Source: Niabella pedocola (GTDB lineage: Bacteria; Bacteroidota; Bacteroidia; Chitinophagales; Chitinophagaceae). Taken from it: a DNA stretch of 64,000 nt. The translations under genes and the position numbers were made by a program. The notes beneath the pieces are model-generated. The model made no database searches, was not told the DNA's origin, and saw only the letters and a list, made by a program, of their open reading frames with translations. Below, piece after piece: positions 1 to 7,991 of the stretch. The stretch is from contig NZ_JAJNEC010000005.1 in assembly GCF_021044425.1 (NCBI RefSeq), forward strand, positions 1,488,001 to 1,552,000. Direction: 5' to 3'. How positions within the stretch are numbered: position 1 is the first letter of the stretch; each line of letters begins with the position of its first letter.

Positions 1-3000
1 AAAGCCAATCCGCAGATCCGGACCCGTTACTTTGGTGGTGCCCTCGTTTCGGAAGGCAATTCCGCCCAGTTAAAAAAAGATACGCGGCTAACGCTAAGCA
101 TCACCATCCTGTTCCTGGTATTTTTTATCAGCATTTATTTTAAAAAGAAGCGTGCGCCGGTGCTTATCCTGGTACCAGTGGCCTATGGTGCAGCCTTTGC
201 GCTGGCTTTTATTGCGCTGATCAAGGGAAGTATTTCCATTATTGCCCTGGGCACGGGCTCCATTGTACTGGGTATTGTCGTTAATTATTCGTTGCATGTG
301 TTTAACCATTACCGGCATACCGGTGATATGCGCCAGGTGATTAAGGATCTTTCCTTTCCGTTAACCATCGGCAGCTTTACCACCATTGCAGGATTCCTGA
401 CCTTACAGTATGCCACTTCAGATATGCTGAAGGACCTGGGGTTATTTGCCGGTTTAAGTCTGATCGGCGCCGTGCTCTGCTCCTTGATCTTTTTGCCGCA
501 TTTTATCGGCAGATCAGCCGCAGGACCTGCCCATACACATTCCTGGATCGACCGGATCGCGGGCCTCCGGCTGGAATCGAACAAGTGGCTGGTAGCAATG
601 ATCCTTTTGCTAACCGTTGTATTTGCCTGCTTTGCTGGCAAGGTTCAGTTTGAACCGGACATGATGCAGCTGAATTATATGTCGCCCGAATTAAAACAGG
701 CGGAGCAGCAACTGAACCACATCAGCGGCGGCGCATTAAAATCGGTATACCTGGTTACCGAAGGCCGCAACCTGGATGAAGCCCTGGTAAAAAGCGAACG
801 CCTGCAAACGGAGATCGATCATTTCCGGTCGCAAGGCCGCATCAGCAGCGCCGGAGGAGTTTCCTCCCTCTTTCTTTCAGACTCATTACAACGCATCCGC
901 ATCGCCCGCTGGAATACTTACTGGACGGCCGATAAGAAAGCACAATTATTATCAGCCATCAAAACACAGGGAACCACCCTGGGCTTTAAGGCCGATGCCT
1001 TTCAAAACTTTGAGCAGCTATTGCACGCCTCCTATGAAACCCTGAACCCTGCACAATTATCCGGTATCCGTAAAAATTACCTGGACGATTACATTACCGA
1101 AACACCGGGCCACGCTTCGGTAGTCACGGTGCTTAAGGTTCCCCAGGCACACCGGCAAGCGGTTATCGACAGCCTTGAAGCAGGCAATGAAGCAACGATC
1201 CTGGACCGCCAGTATCTTACCGCCCGTTTAACACAGATGGTGAATGAAGACTTTAACCGCATTGCCTGGATCGTTTCCATCCTGGTAGCCGTAGTACTCT
1301 TCCTCACCTTCGGACGGATAGAGCTGATGTTGATGGCATTCATACCTATGTTCATCAGCTGGATATGGATCTTGGGCATTATGGGGATCACCGGCATCAA
1401 ATTCAATATTGTCAACATCATTGTATCCACCCTTATTTTCGGGCTGGGCGATGATTACAGCCTGTTTGTGATGGACGGACTGTTATCGGAATACAGAACC
1501 GGAAGAAAACTGCTGGGCTCGTATAAATCTTCGATCCTGATCTCCGCCATTACCACTATTGCCGGACTGGGCGTACTGATTTTTGCCAAACACCCCGCCC
1601 TGCGTTCCGTTGCCTTTATATCTGTAACCGGTATTGTATGCGTGGTCCTGATGGCCCAGGTACTCATTCCTTTTTTCTTTTCGTTGCTGATCCGGAACCG
1701 GGTTCGAAAACAATTCCATCCCTGGACCTTATGGAGCTGGCACCGGTCGTCTTTTTCATTTGTATACTTCACATCTACCAGTGTATTACTGACCATCGTT
1801 GGATTTTTCCTCGTAAAGCTCAATCCCTTTAACAAGGAAAAAGGAAAATACATCTACCATGTGTTGCTGTCCAAATTCTGCATGTCTGTATTATATATTA
1901 TGGGCAACTTCCGGAAAAAGATCAACAACCCTTTAAATGAACAATTCAAAGCACCGGCGGTGGTTATCGCCAACCACCAGTCTTTTTTAGATATCCTGAA
2001 AATGGCAATGCTGAATCCCCGGCTGATTTTATTAACCAATCAGTGGGTATGGCGCTCACCGGTTTTTGGCTGGGCCATCCGTATGGCCGATTTTTACCCG
2101 GTTGCCAACGGTATTGAAAACAGTGTATCCTTGCTGAAAACGCTTACCGACAAAGGTTATTCGATCGTGGTATTTCCGGAAGGCACCCGCAGCACAAAGC
2201 CCCCCATGAAACGCTTTCACAAAGGAGCATTTTACCTGGCGGAAAAACTGCAGCTGGATATTGTGCCCGTACTGTTACACGGCCTCGGCTATACCATGAC
2301 CAAGGGCGACTACCTGTTAAAGAACGGACCGATTACCGCGCAATACCTGCCAAGGATCAAGGCTGATGATGCAAGTTGGGGCAGCAACTACCAGGAGCGT
2401 ACCAAAACCATTTCAAAATATTTTAAAGCGGAGCATACGCAACTGACCAAAGAACTGGAACAGCCGCGGTATTTTAAAGAACAATTATTTTTTAATTATA
2501 TCTACAAAGGACCGGTACTGGAATGGTATTTAAAGATAAAGCTGCGGTTGGAAAATTATTATCAGCCTTTTCATGAGCTGATGCCGGTGGAAGGCCGCAT
2601 CCTTGACCTGGGTTGCGGTTACGGCTTTATGTGTTATATATTATACTGGAGCAGCCAGGAAAAGCGCAGGATTACGGGTGTAGATTATGATGAAGAAAAG
2701 ATTGAAACGGCCAATCATTGTTTCAGCAGAACATCCGATGTACATTTTATGCATGCCGATATCAGTCAGTTTGTTTTTGAGCAGTATGACGGCATTGTGA
2801 TCAGCGATGTGCTCCATTATCTGCAACCGGAGCAGCAGGTGGCTGTTATTGAAAAAGCCATTCATAGCCTGTTACCGGGTGGCATACTGGTCATCCGCGA
2901 CGGCGATAAAGATCTGAAGGAAAAGCACAAGGGTACAAAGCTAACGGAGTTCTTTTCTACCCGGGTATTCTCTTTCAATAAAACCGTAAACGAGTTGCAT

Positions 3001-3111
3001 TTTCTTTCCGGTGGAATGATCAACGCACTGGCAGACAAACACGGGCTTTCCTTCGAACGGATCGATCATACGAAGTATACCTCAAACATCATTTGGGTAT
3101 TACGAAAATAA
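1..3111 (+). CDS. MMPL exporter - PlsC acyltransferase - methyltransferase fusion (5' partial)
   Basis: The reading frame is open from base 1, so the N-terminus lies outside the window; 1036 codons are visible. Three modules follow each other. The first is an RND/MMPL-type exporter (COG4258-like): one bundle of membrane helices at about residues 38-150, a soluble periplasmic loop, and a second bundle at about 420-570 containing GLGDDYSLF. The second is a PlsC-type acyltransferase with the H-x4-D block NHQSFLD (codons from nt 1972) and the FPEGTRS block. The third is a Rossmann methyltransferase with motif I DLGCGYG near nt 2605. COG4258 exporters, acyltransferases and methyltransferases are known members of aryl-polyene/flexirubin clusters, usually as separate genes; the downstream FAD enzyme and C45 protein support that setting. 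It probably acylates, methylates and moves a lipid pigment or its precursor across the inner membrane. The substrate is inferred. Confidence 0.85.
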   Translation, partial: KANPQIRTRYFGGALVSEGNSAQLKKDTRLTLSITILFLVFFISIYFKKKRAPVLILVPVAYGAAFALAFIALIKGSISIIALGTGSIVLGIVVNYSLHVFNHYRHTGDMRQVIKDLSFPLTIGSFTTIAGFLTLQYATSDMLKDLGLFAGLSLIGAVLCSLIFLPHFIGRSAAGPAHTHSWIDRIAGLRLESNKWLVAMILLLTVVFACFAGKVQFEPDMMQLNYMSPELKQAEQQLNHISGGALKSVYLVTEGRNLDEALVKSERLQTEIDHFRSQGRISSAGGVSSLFLSDSLQRIRIARWNTYWTADKKAQLLSAIKTQGTTLGFKADAFQNFEQLLHASYETLNPAQLSGIRKNYLDDYITETPGHASVVTVLKVPQAHRQAVIDSLEAGNEATILDRQYLTARLTQMVNEDFNRIAWIVSILVAVVLFLTFGRIELMLMAFIPMFISWIWILGIMGITGIKFNIVNIIVSTLIFGLGDDYSLFVMDGLLSEYRTGRKLLGSYKSSILISAITTIAGLGVLIFAKHPALRSVAFISVTGIVCVVLMAQVLIPFFFSLLIRNRVRKQFHPWTLWSWHRSSFSFVYFTSTSVLLTIVGFFLVKLNPFNKEKGKYIYHVLLSKFCMSVLYIMGNFRKKINNPLNEQFKAPAVVIANHQSFLDILKMAMLNPRLILLTNQWVWRSPVFGWAIRMADFYPVANGIENSVSLLKTLTDKGYSIVVFPEGTRSTKPPMKRFHKGAFYLAEKLQLDIVPVLLHGLGYTMTKGDYLLKNGPITAQYLPRIKADDASWGSNYQERTKTISKYFKAEHTQLTKELEQPRYFKEQLFFNYIYKGPVLEWYLKIKLRLENYYQPFHELMPVEGRILDLGCGYGFMCYILYWSSQEKRRITGVDYDEEKIETANHCFSRTSDVHFMHADISQFVFEQYDGIVISDVLHYLQPEQQVAVIEKAIHSLLPGGILVIRDGDKDLKEKHKGTKLTEFFSTRVFSFNKTVNELHFLSGGMINALADKHGLSFERIDHTKYTSNIIWVLRK

Positions 3112-3136
3112 GAGCGGTACATGGTACCACTCTTAT
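3108..3136. terminator. Inverted repeat over the stop codon, probable bidirectional terminator
   Basis: Arms at 3108-3120 and 3124-3136 pair at 12 of 13 positions around a 3-base loop and overlap the TAA of the fusion gene. A second hairpin (GTTCTGC 3144-3150 with GCAGAAC 3158-3164) follows. The site lies between convergent genes. A clear T-tract is missing. Confidence 0.5.
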
Positions 3137-3168
3137 CCTTACGGTTCTGCTGCCGCGGCAGAACACAT

Positions 3169-3909
3169 TTAAATATTGGTGCCGCCATCGATCAAAAAGC
3201 CGGCCCCCGTTATATACCTGCTTTCCGGTCCGGCCAGATAAGCAACCAGCGCGGCAACTTCATCTCCGGTACCAAAAGTATCCAGGGCCATCAGCGAACG
3301 TTGAAAATCCGCTGTAGGTCCGTTTGCCGGATTCATATCCGTATCCACCGGACCGGGATGTACCAGGTTGGCCGTAATCCCCTTCGGTCCCAGATCTCTT
3401 GCAATACCTTTTGTAAAACCCACAAGCGCACTTTTGCTCATTGCATAAAGCGCTCCGCCCGGTCCGGGCATACGTTCGGCCTGGCAACTGCCGATCGTAA
3501 TGATCCGGCCGCCGCTCTTCAAATAAGGCAGTGCCGCCGATACCGCCATAAAAACGGCCCGTATATTTACCGCAACGATCTCATCAAAATCATCGATGGT
3601 AAATTCACTAATGTCTTTATACATACCAATACCCGCATTATTGACCAGCACATCCAGTCCGCCCAATTCCCGTACCGTTGCTTCTACCGCATTTACAATT
3701 GCCTGGGGATCGGCACCGTCTGCCTGAATGGCCATCGCCCGCCCATTTTGTGCTTCTATGGTTTTTACCACTCCGGCTGCCTTTTCCGGGGAAGTCTTAT
3801 ACGTTAGCGCAACCTGCGCGCCCTCCCTTGCCAGCCGCTGTGCAATAGCAGCGCCTATTCCCCGGCTACCACCGGTTATCAATACTGTTTTACCCGCTAA
3901 TTGTTTCAT
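3169..3909 (-). CDS. SDR family NAD(P)-dependent oxidoreductase
   Basis: A 246-residue classical short-chain dehydrogenase/reductase, the usual size for the family. The cofactor loop TGGSRGIG is at residues 12-19, NNAG at 90-93, the catalytic Ser at about 141 and the YxxxK pair at Tyr155/Lys159. The C-terminus SRYITGAGFLIDGG is typical of FabG-like enzymes. It probably reduces a carbonyl or oxidises an alcohol with NAD(P)H; the substrate cannot be read from the sequence. It is divergent from the HxlR regulator with an 89-bp shared promoter region, the arrangement expected of a regulator and its target. It points against the surrounding lipid cluster and may be unrelated to it. Confidence 0.92.
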   Translation of the reverse strand: MKQLAGKTVLITGGSRGIGAAIAQRLAREGAQVALTYKTSPEKAAGVVKTIEAQNGRAMAIQADGADPQAIVNAVEATVRELGGLDVLVNNAGIGMYKDISEFTIDDFDEIVAVNIRAVFMAVSAALPYLKSGGRIITIGSCQAERMPGPGGALYAMSKSALVGFTKGIARDLGPKGITANLVHPGPVDTDMNPANGPTADFQRSLMALDTFGTGDEVAALVAYLAGPESRYITGAGFLIDGGTNI

Positions 3910-3956
3910 AGTAATTTTTTTGAGGCAGTAAAATTGAGTAGATATTTATACTTTTG

Positions 3957-3997
3957 CAAGTACTTATAAAATTATCAGGTACTAACAAAAAAGTAAG
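3957..3997. promoter_or_regulatory. Candidate HxlR operator in the SDR/hxlR divergent promoter
   Basis: The 89-bp gap between the two start codons holds the 8-base palindrome AAGTACTT at 3958-3965, followed by the related GGTACTAAC (3978-3986) and AAGTAAGTA (3991-3999). HxlR proteins bind short palindromes in such divergent promoters and often repress themselves and the neighbour. That this one does so is inferred from position and symmetry only. Confidence 0.35.
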
Positions 3998-3998
3998 T

Positions 3999-4385
3999 AT
4001 GCGTAAAATAAACTCCACTAATGCACTGAATGAGGCGCAACTGATCCGGAACTGCGGAGTTGTACACGCGTTATCCATCATTGGCGGCAGATGGAAACCG
4101 ACCATTCTTTTTAACCTCCTATACGGAAAGATGCGGTACAACGAATTATTAAAATCGATTCCCGGTGTATCCGAACGCATGCTGATTGCACAGTTAAGGG
4201 AACTGGAGCAGCACGGTCTGATCCGGCGCATTGTTTATCCTGAAGTACCCCCAAAAGTAGAATACGAACTCACCACGCTCGGAAAGTCGGCAGGCCCGAT
4301 GCTGCAGGGCATCTCCGATTGGGGCAATAAGCTGCGGAACAAAAAAACCGCTACCACCAAAAACACGGCTGGTATTTCTGCGTGA
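3999..4385 (+). CDS. HxlR family winged-helix transcriptional regulator
   Basis: A 128-residue regulator starting at the ATG at 3999; an in-frame TTG 45 bases upstream would add a tail that lies in the operator region, so I reject it. The HxlR hallmark IIGGRWKPTILFNLL is followed by RYNELLKSIPGVSERML and a winged helix. A Cys at residue 19, just before the DNA-binding helices, matches the redox-reactive Cys of YodB, HypR and QorR, which sense quinones or disulfide stress. The conserved position makes electrophile sensing plausible but not proven. Its stop is only 10 bp before the FAD oxidoreductase, so it may also be co-transcribed with the lipid-cluster genes downstream. Confidence 0.9.
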   Translation: MRKINSTNALNEAQLIRNCGVVHALSIIGGRWKPTILFNLLYGKMRYNELLKSIPGVSERMLIAQLRELEQHGLIRRIVYPEVPPKVEYELTTLGKSAGPMLQGISDWGNKLRNKKTATTKNTAGISA

Positions 4386-4395
4386 TCTGAAACTT

Positions 4396-5898
4396 ATGCA
4401 TTACGACGTTATCATCATCGGAAGTGGACTTGGCGGGCTTTTATGCGGCAGCATGCTGGGCAAAGAAGGCCTGCGGGTATGTATCATTGAAAAGAATAAA
4501 CAACTGGGTGGCAACCTGCAAACCTTTGCGCGCAAAAAGCAGATTTTTGATACCGGCGTACACTATATCGGCGGGCTGGACAAAGGACAGAACCTTTACC
4601 AGGTGTTTCAATACGCCGGTATTATGGACGGCCTGCGGCTTGAGAAAATGGAAGAAACCTTTGATCATATCCTGTTGGAAAATGATCCGAAGGTATATGT
4701 GCAAAGTCAGGGCTATGCTGCATTTATCAACAACCTTGTGGCCGATTTCCCGGAGGAAAAAAAAGCCATCCTTCGCTATTGTGAGCAGGTAAAGGCGGTT
4801 TGCAGCAAGTTCCCGCTCTATCAATTAACCACCGATGATGCGGCGGTAAAAGACGAAGTGCTGGGTTTAAGCGCACAGGAAACCATTGCATCGCTTACGA
4901 ATAATAAAAAATTACAGGCCGTGCTCGCCGGCAACAACCTGCTCTATTCGGGGGTTGCGGATAAAACACCCTTTCATGTACATGCGCTCATCGTAAACAG
5001 CTACATCGAAAGCAGCTGGAAATGCGTGGATGGCGGCTCACAGATTGCAAAACTGCTGGCAGCGGAAATAAAAAAACAGGGGGGCACTATTATCCGCAAT
5101 TGTGAAGTGAAACGGATCGTGGAAACCGGCGGCACCATTTCCCATATAGAAACAGCAAACGGAGACACCATTACCGCCCGGTATTTTATCTCCAATATCA
5201 ATCCCGCAGCCACCTTACAGCTTACCGATTCGGCATTGCTAAAAAACATCTACCGCAAGCGGATCACCGGTTTGCCCAACACAGTATCATCTTTTTCCCT
5301 CCACCTTGTTTTAAAGCCACATTCCGTTCTTTACAAAAACCACAACTACTATTTTCATAAAGAAGGATATTTATGGAACATGAACGACTATACGGAAGCC
5401 AACTGGCCCCTGGGTTATGGATTGTATGTTACCCCCGACCGGAAAGATCCCCGTTATGCCGCTACGGTTTCCATCCTCACGCCCATGTGGTTCAGGGATG
5501 TAGCGCAGTGGAAAGATACCTGTAACCGGGTGGGCAAAGAAGCCGCACGGGGAACGGATTACGAAGCCTTTAAAAAGCAAAAAAAGGATCAGCTGCTGGC
5601 CCTGGTAAACGGGCGGTTCCCGGAAATTGTAGCCCATATCCAGCACAGTTATGCCGCCACCCCGCTCACCAACCGCGATTATATAGGGCTGGAAGATGGC
5701 TCGATGTATGGTATACAAAAGGATTATAAAAATCCCTTACAAACGGTGATCAGTCCGCGCACTAAAATTCCCAACCTGTTTTTAACAGGCCAAAGCCTCA
5801 ATTTGCATGGAATTTTAGGAACTTCGCTTTCCGCGGTATTGACCTGCTCTTTATTATTGAATGACGATACCCTGGTGGATAAAATAAGAAATGCTTAA
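4396..5898 (+). CDS. Phytoene-desaturase-like FAD-dependent oxidoreductase
   Basis: A 500-residue flavoprotein. The N-terminal dinucleotide fold VIIIGSGLGGL has GxGxxG at residues 9-14 and ends in an acidic residue (IIEKN), and the C-terminal FAD-contacting region LFLTGQSLNLHGILGTSLSA is present. The overall pattern is that of the CrtI/phytoene desaturase and retinol saturase group, which oxidise or reduce long polyene chains. Position after the fusion exporter and overlap with the C45 gene (8 bp) suggest action on an aryl-polyene or similar lipid. No N-terminal signal peptide is seen, so it should be cytoplasmic or peripheral to the membrane. The precise reaction is unknown. Confidence 0.88.
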   Translation: MHYDVIIIGSGLGGLLCGSMLGKEGLRVCIIEKNKQLGGNLQTFARKKQIFDTGVHYIGGLDKGQNLYQVFQYAGIMDGLRLEKMEETFDHILLENDPKVYVQSQGYAAFINNLVADFPEEKKAILRYCEQVKAVCSKFPLYQLTTDDAAVKDEVLGLSAQETIASLTNNKKLQAVLAGNNLLYSGVADKTPFHVHALIVNSYIESSWKCVDGGSQIAKLLAAEIKKQGGTIIRNCEVKRIVETGGTISHIETANGDTITARYFISNINPAATLQLTDSALLKNIYRKRITGLPNTVSSFSLHLVLKPHSVLYKNHNYYFHKEGYLWNMNDYTEANWPLGYGLYVTPDRKDPRYAATVSILTPMWFRDVAQWKDTCNRVGKEAARGTDYEAFKKQKKDQLLALVNGRFPEIVAHIQHSYAATPLTNRDYIGLEDGSMYGIQKDYKNPLQTVISPRTKIPNLFLTGQSLNLHGILGTSLSAVLTCSLLLNDDTLVDKIRNA

Positions 5899-7561
5899 AA
5901 GAAGTAAATTTTTACGAAGACTGTTGCGGGTACTGGCGGTGATCGTTTTACTGTTCGGTTTACTATTTGCCTACCTGGTATGGGTTTCCGATATCCCGGA
6001 ACCCAAAATAAAGGATACGGCTGCTTTGCAATTACAACGGCAACAGCCCGATACCGGTTTATATACGATCGGTAACAACTGGTTCCGGAAAAGCAGTTCC
6101 GGTTTGTATGAATTGTATGTAGAAGGAGCGCCCTTTGAACGCGGGGTGATCAACGGGAAACTAAGCAAAGAGCTGGTGCAGTTACAGGAAGATTATTTCA
6201 GTGCACAGATCAATAAAATGGTGCCTTCCAAATTTTACCGGCATTTCCTCAAATATTTCATCGGCTTTTTTAACCGGAAGTTACCGGATTATGTGGCAGA
6301 AGAATTTAAAGAAGAGATCTATGGTGTATCCCGGTCGGCCTCGGATCATTATGGGTATATCGGTGATAAATATCAGCGCATCCTGAATTATCATTCGGCC
6401 CATGATATCGGCCATGCCCTGCAAAACCTGGCACTGGTAGGCTGTACGTCTTTTGGCACCTGGGGCGCGGCTTCAGAAGACAGCACGATGATCATTGGCC
6501 GCAATTTTGATTTTTATGTGGGCGACGATTTTGCCAAAAATAAGATCATTGCTTTTGTAAATCCTTCCGGTGGTTATAAATTTATGAGCGTTACCTGGGG
6601 TGGGTTTACCGGCGTGGTTTCCGGTATGAACGAAAAAGGCCTTACCGTTACCATTAATGCCGCCAAGAGCAGCTATCCTACCGGCGCCGCCACACCTGTT
6701 TCCCTGGTGGCACGCGAAATCGTTCAATATGCAAAGAACATTCATGAGGCGGTGGCCATTGCTCAAAAACGGAAAATGTTTGTATCGGAATCGTTCCTGG
6801 TTGGATCCGCTGCCGACAATAAAGCAGTGATCATCGAAAAAACACCAGACTCCCTGGCCATCTATGATCCGCATAAAAACGAGATCCTGTGCACCAATCA
6901 TTTCCAGAGCGGTGCTTTCTGGAATTCGGAGCCCAATAAAGAAATGCGTGAAAAAAGCTCTTCGGTTTACCGCTACAACCGGTTGAACCAGTTATTAACC
7001 GCAAACGGGAAGAACTCCGTGCAAAAAACCATTGAAATCCTGCGCGATTACCGGGGCCTGAATAATGCCGACATCGGGCTGGGAAACGAAAAGGCGGTGA
7101 ACCAGTTTATCGCGCACCATTCGATCGTATTTGAACCGCAGCAATTACGGGTATGGGTTTCCACCACTCCCTGGCAGCTGGGGCCCTTTGTATGTTACGA
7201 TCTCAAAAAAGTATTTGCCCTGCAGGGCATGAAACAGAACCGGGAGATCAATGAAGTTCAGTACGCAATTCCTGCCGATCCGTTTATCTATACGCCCGAA
7301 TTCAGGCGCTTTGAAACATTCCGGAATTACCGGGCTGCCATCCTGGATGGGAAGAAAATAAATACCGATAGCCTGGTAGCAGAAAATCCAACGCTCTACA
7401 ATAGCTATATCATCGCCGGCGATTATACTTTTAAGAACAAGGATTATAAAAAAGCCATTCCATATTATCAAAAAGCGCTGACCCTTGAAATTGCCAACCA
7501 TGGCGAGCGGGAACATGCAGAGGCCATGCTGAAGAAAGCACAACAAAAAATTGCACGGTGA
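5891..7561 (+). CDS. C45 family autoproteolytic acyltransferase/hydrolase
   Basis: A 556-residue protein whose ATG overlaps the previous stop by 8 bp, implying translational coupling. One N-terminal membrane anchor (residues about 8-32) is followed by an Ntn-hydrolase fold related to acyl-CoA:6-aminopenicillanic-acid acyltransferase: the predicted nucleophile is Cys185 in VGCTSFGTW, followed by GRNFDFYVG and the GMNEKGLTVTINA strand. Family members cleave themselves just before the Cys. The C-terminal ~60 residues look like a TPR-type helical hairpin (NSYIIAGDYTFKNKDYKKAI). In this setting it may form or cleave an amide or ester bond of the pigment lipid, for example the ester joining two halves of a flexirubin; that role is inference. 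Confidence 0.82.
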   Translation: MLKRSKFLRRLLRVLAVIVLLFGLLFAYLVWVSDIPEPKIKDTAALQLQRQQPDTGLYTIGNNWFRKSSSGLYELYVEGAPFERGVINGKLSKELVQLQEDYFSAQINKMVPSKFYRHFLKYFIGFFNRKLPDYVAEEFKEEIYGVSRSASDHYGYIGDKYQRILNYHSAHDIGHALQNLALVGCTSFGTWGAASEDSTMIIGRNFDFYVGDDFAKNKIIAFVNPSGGYKFMSVTWGGFTGVVSGMNEKGLTVTINAAKSSYPTGAATPVSLVAREIVQYAKNIHEAVAIAQKRKMFVSESFLVGSAADNKAVIIEKTPDSLAIYDPHKNEILCTNHFQSGAFWNSEPNKEMREKSSSVYRYNRLNQLLTANGKNSVQKTIEILRDYRGLNNADIGLGNEKAVNQFIAHHSIVFEPQQLRVWVSTTPWQLGPFVCYDLKKVFALQGMKQNREINEVQYAIPADPFIYTPEFRRFETFRNYRAAILDGKKINTDSLVAENPTLYNSYIIAGDYTFKNKDYKKAIPYYQKALTLEIANHGEREHAEAMLKKAQQKIAR

Positions 7562-7991
7562 TGCGTTGCCAATAGCTTAAGCAGCTCTTTGTTTCCCGCG
7601 AATCTTCGACGATGACACGTAACGCGATCTTCGCTGATTTATTTTTCCATGCTTATCAGCAGCAAGTTCAACATGAAAAGATTTAAACAAATGTATTCCC
7701 TTAGGCGTCATCCCCGTGAGCTATGAAGACGATACCTATGCCACGGATACACAGTTAGGCAGGGTTAATATCGAAAATTGTAAAGAATGATCTGCGCGTT
7801 TATTGCTGCTCCCTGCGAAAACATTGCTGCATGCTTTTTACAGCAATGAATAACCAACCTGGCAGGGATACCCGATCTCCGGCATCAAGGGCTATGACAA
7901 TACATTGATTACCCAGGCGTAACCTGCGCATCTCTGGCAATAAAAGCAAGGCATTGGCCGTAGGCGGGCCATCCTTACGTACCATAAATGG
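7562..7991. other. 430-bp gap with gene-like scraps, no intact gene
   Basis: No convincing gene is present between the C45 gene and the glycosyltransferase. A short plus-strand stretch at 7677-7790 reads as about 37 protein-like codons (containing GVIPVSYEDDTYATDTQ) ending in TGA, with a TGA immediately before it, and a second stretch at 7854-7922 reads WQGYPISGIKGYDN then stops. Both look like tails of broken genes, but I cannot name the parent. A 61-codon minus-strand frame at 7800-7985 has no supporting feature. Confidence 0.4.

Noticed and set aside
7800..7985. 61-codon minus-strand frame just after the glycosyltransferase stop
   Set aside because: It has no ribosome-binding sequence, no recognisable domain, and the plus strand of the same stretch also reads as protein-like scraps, so it is not a convincing gene.
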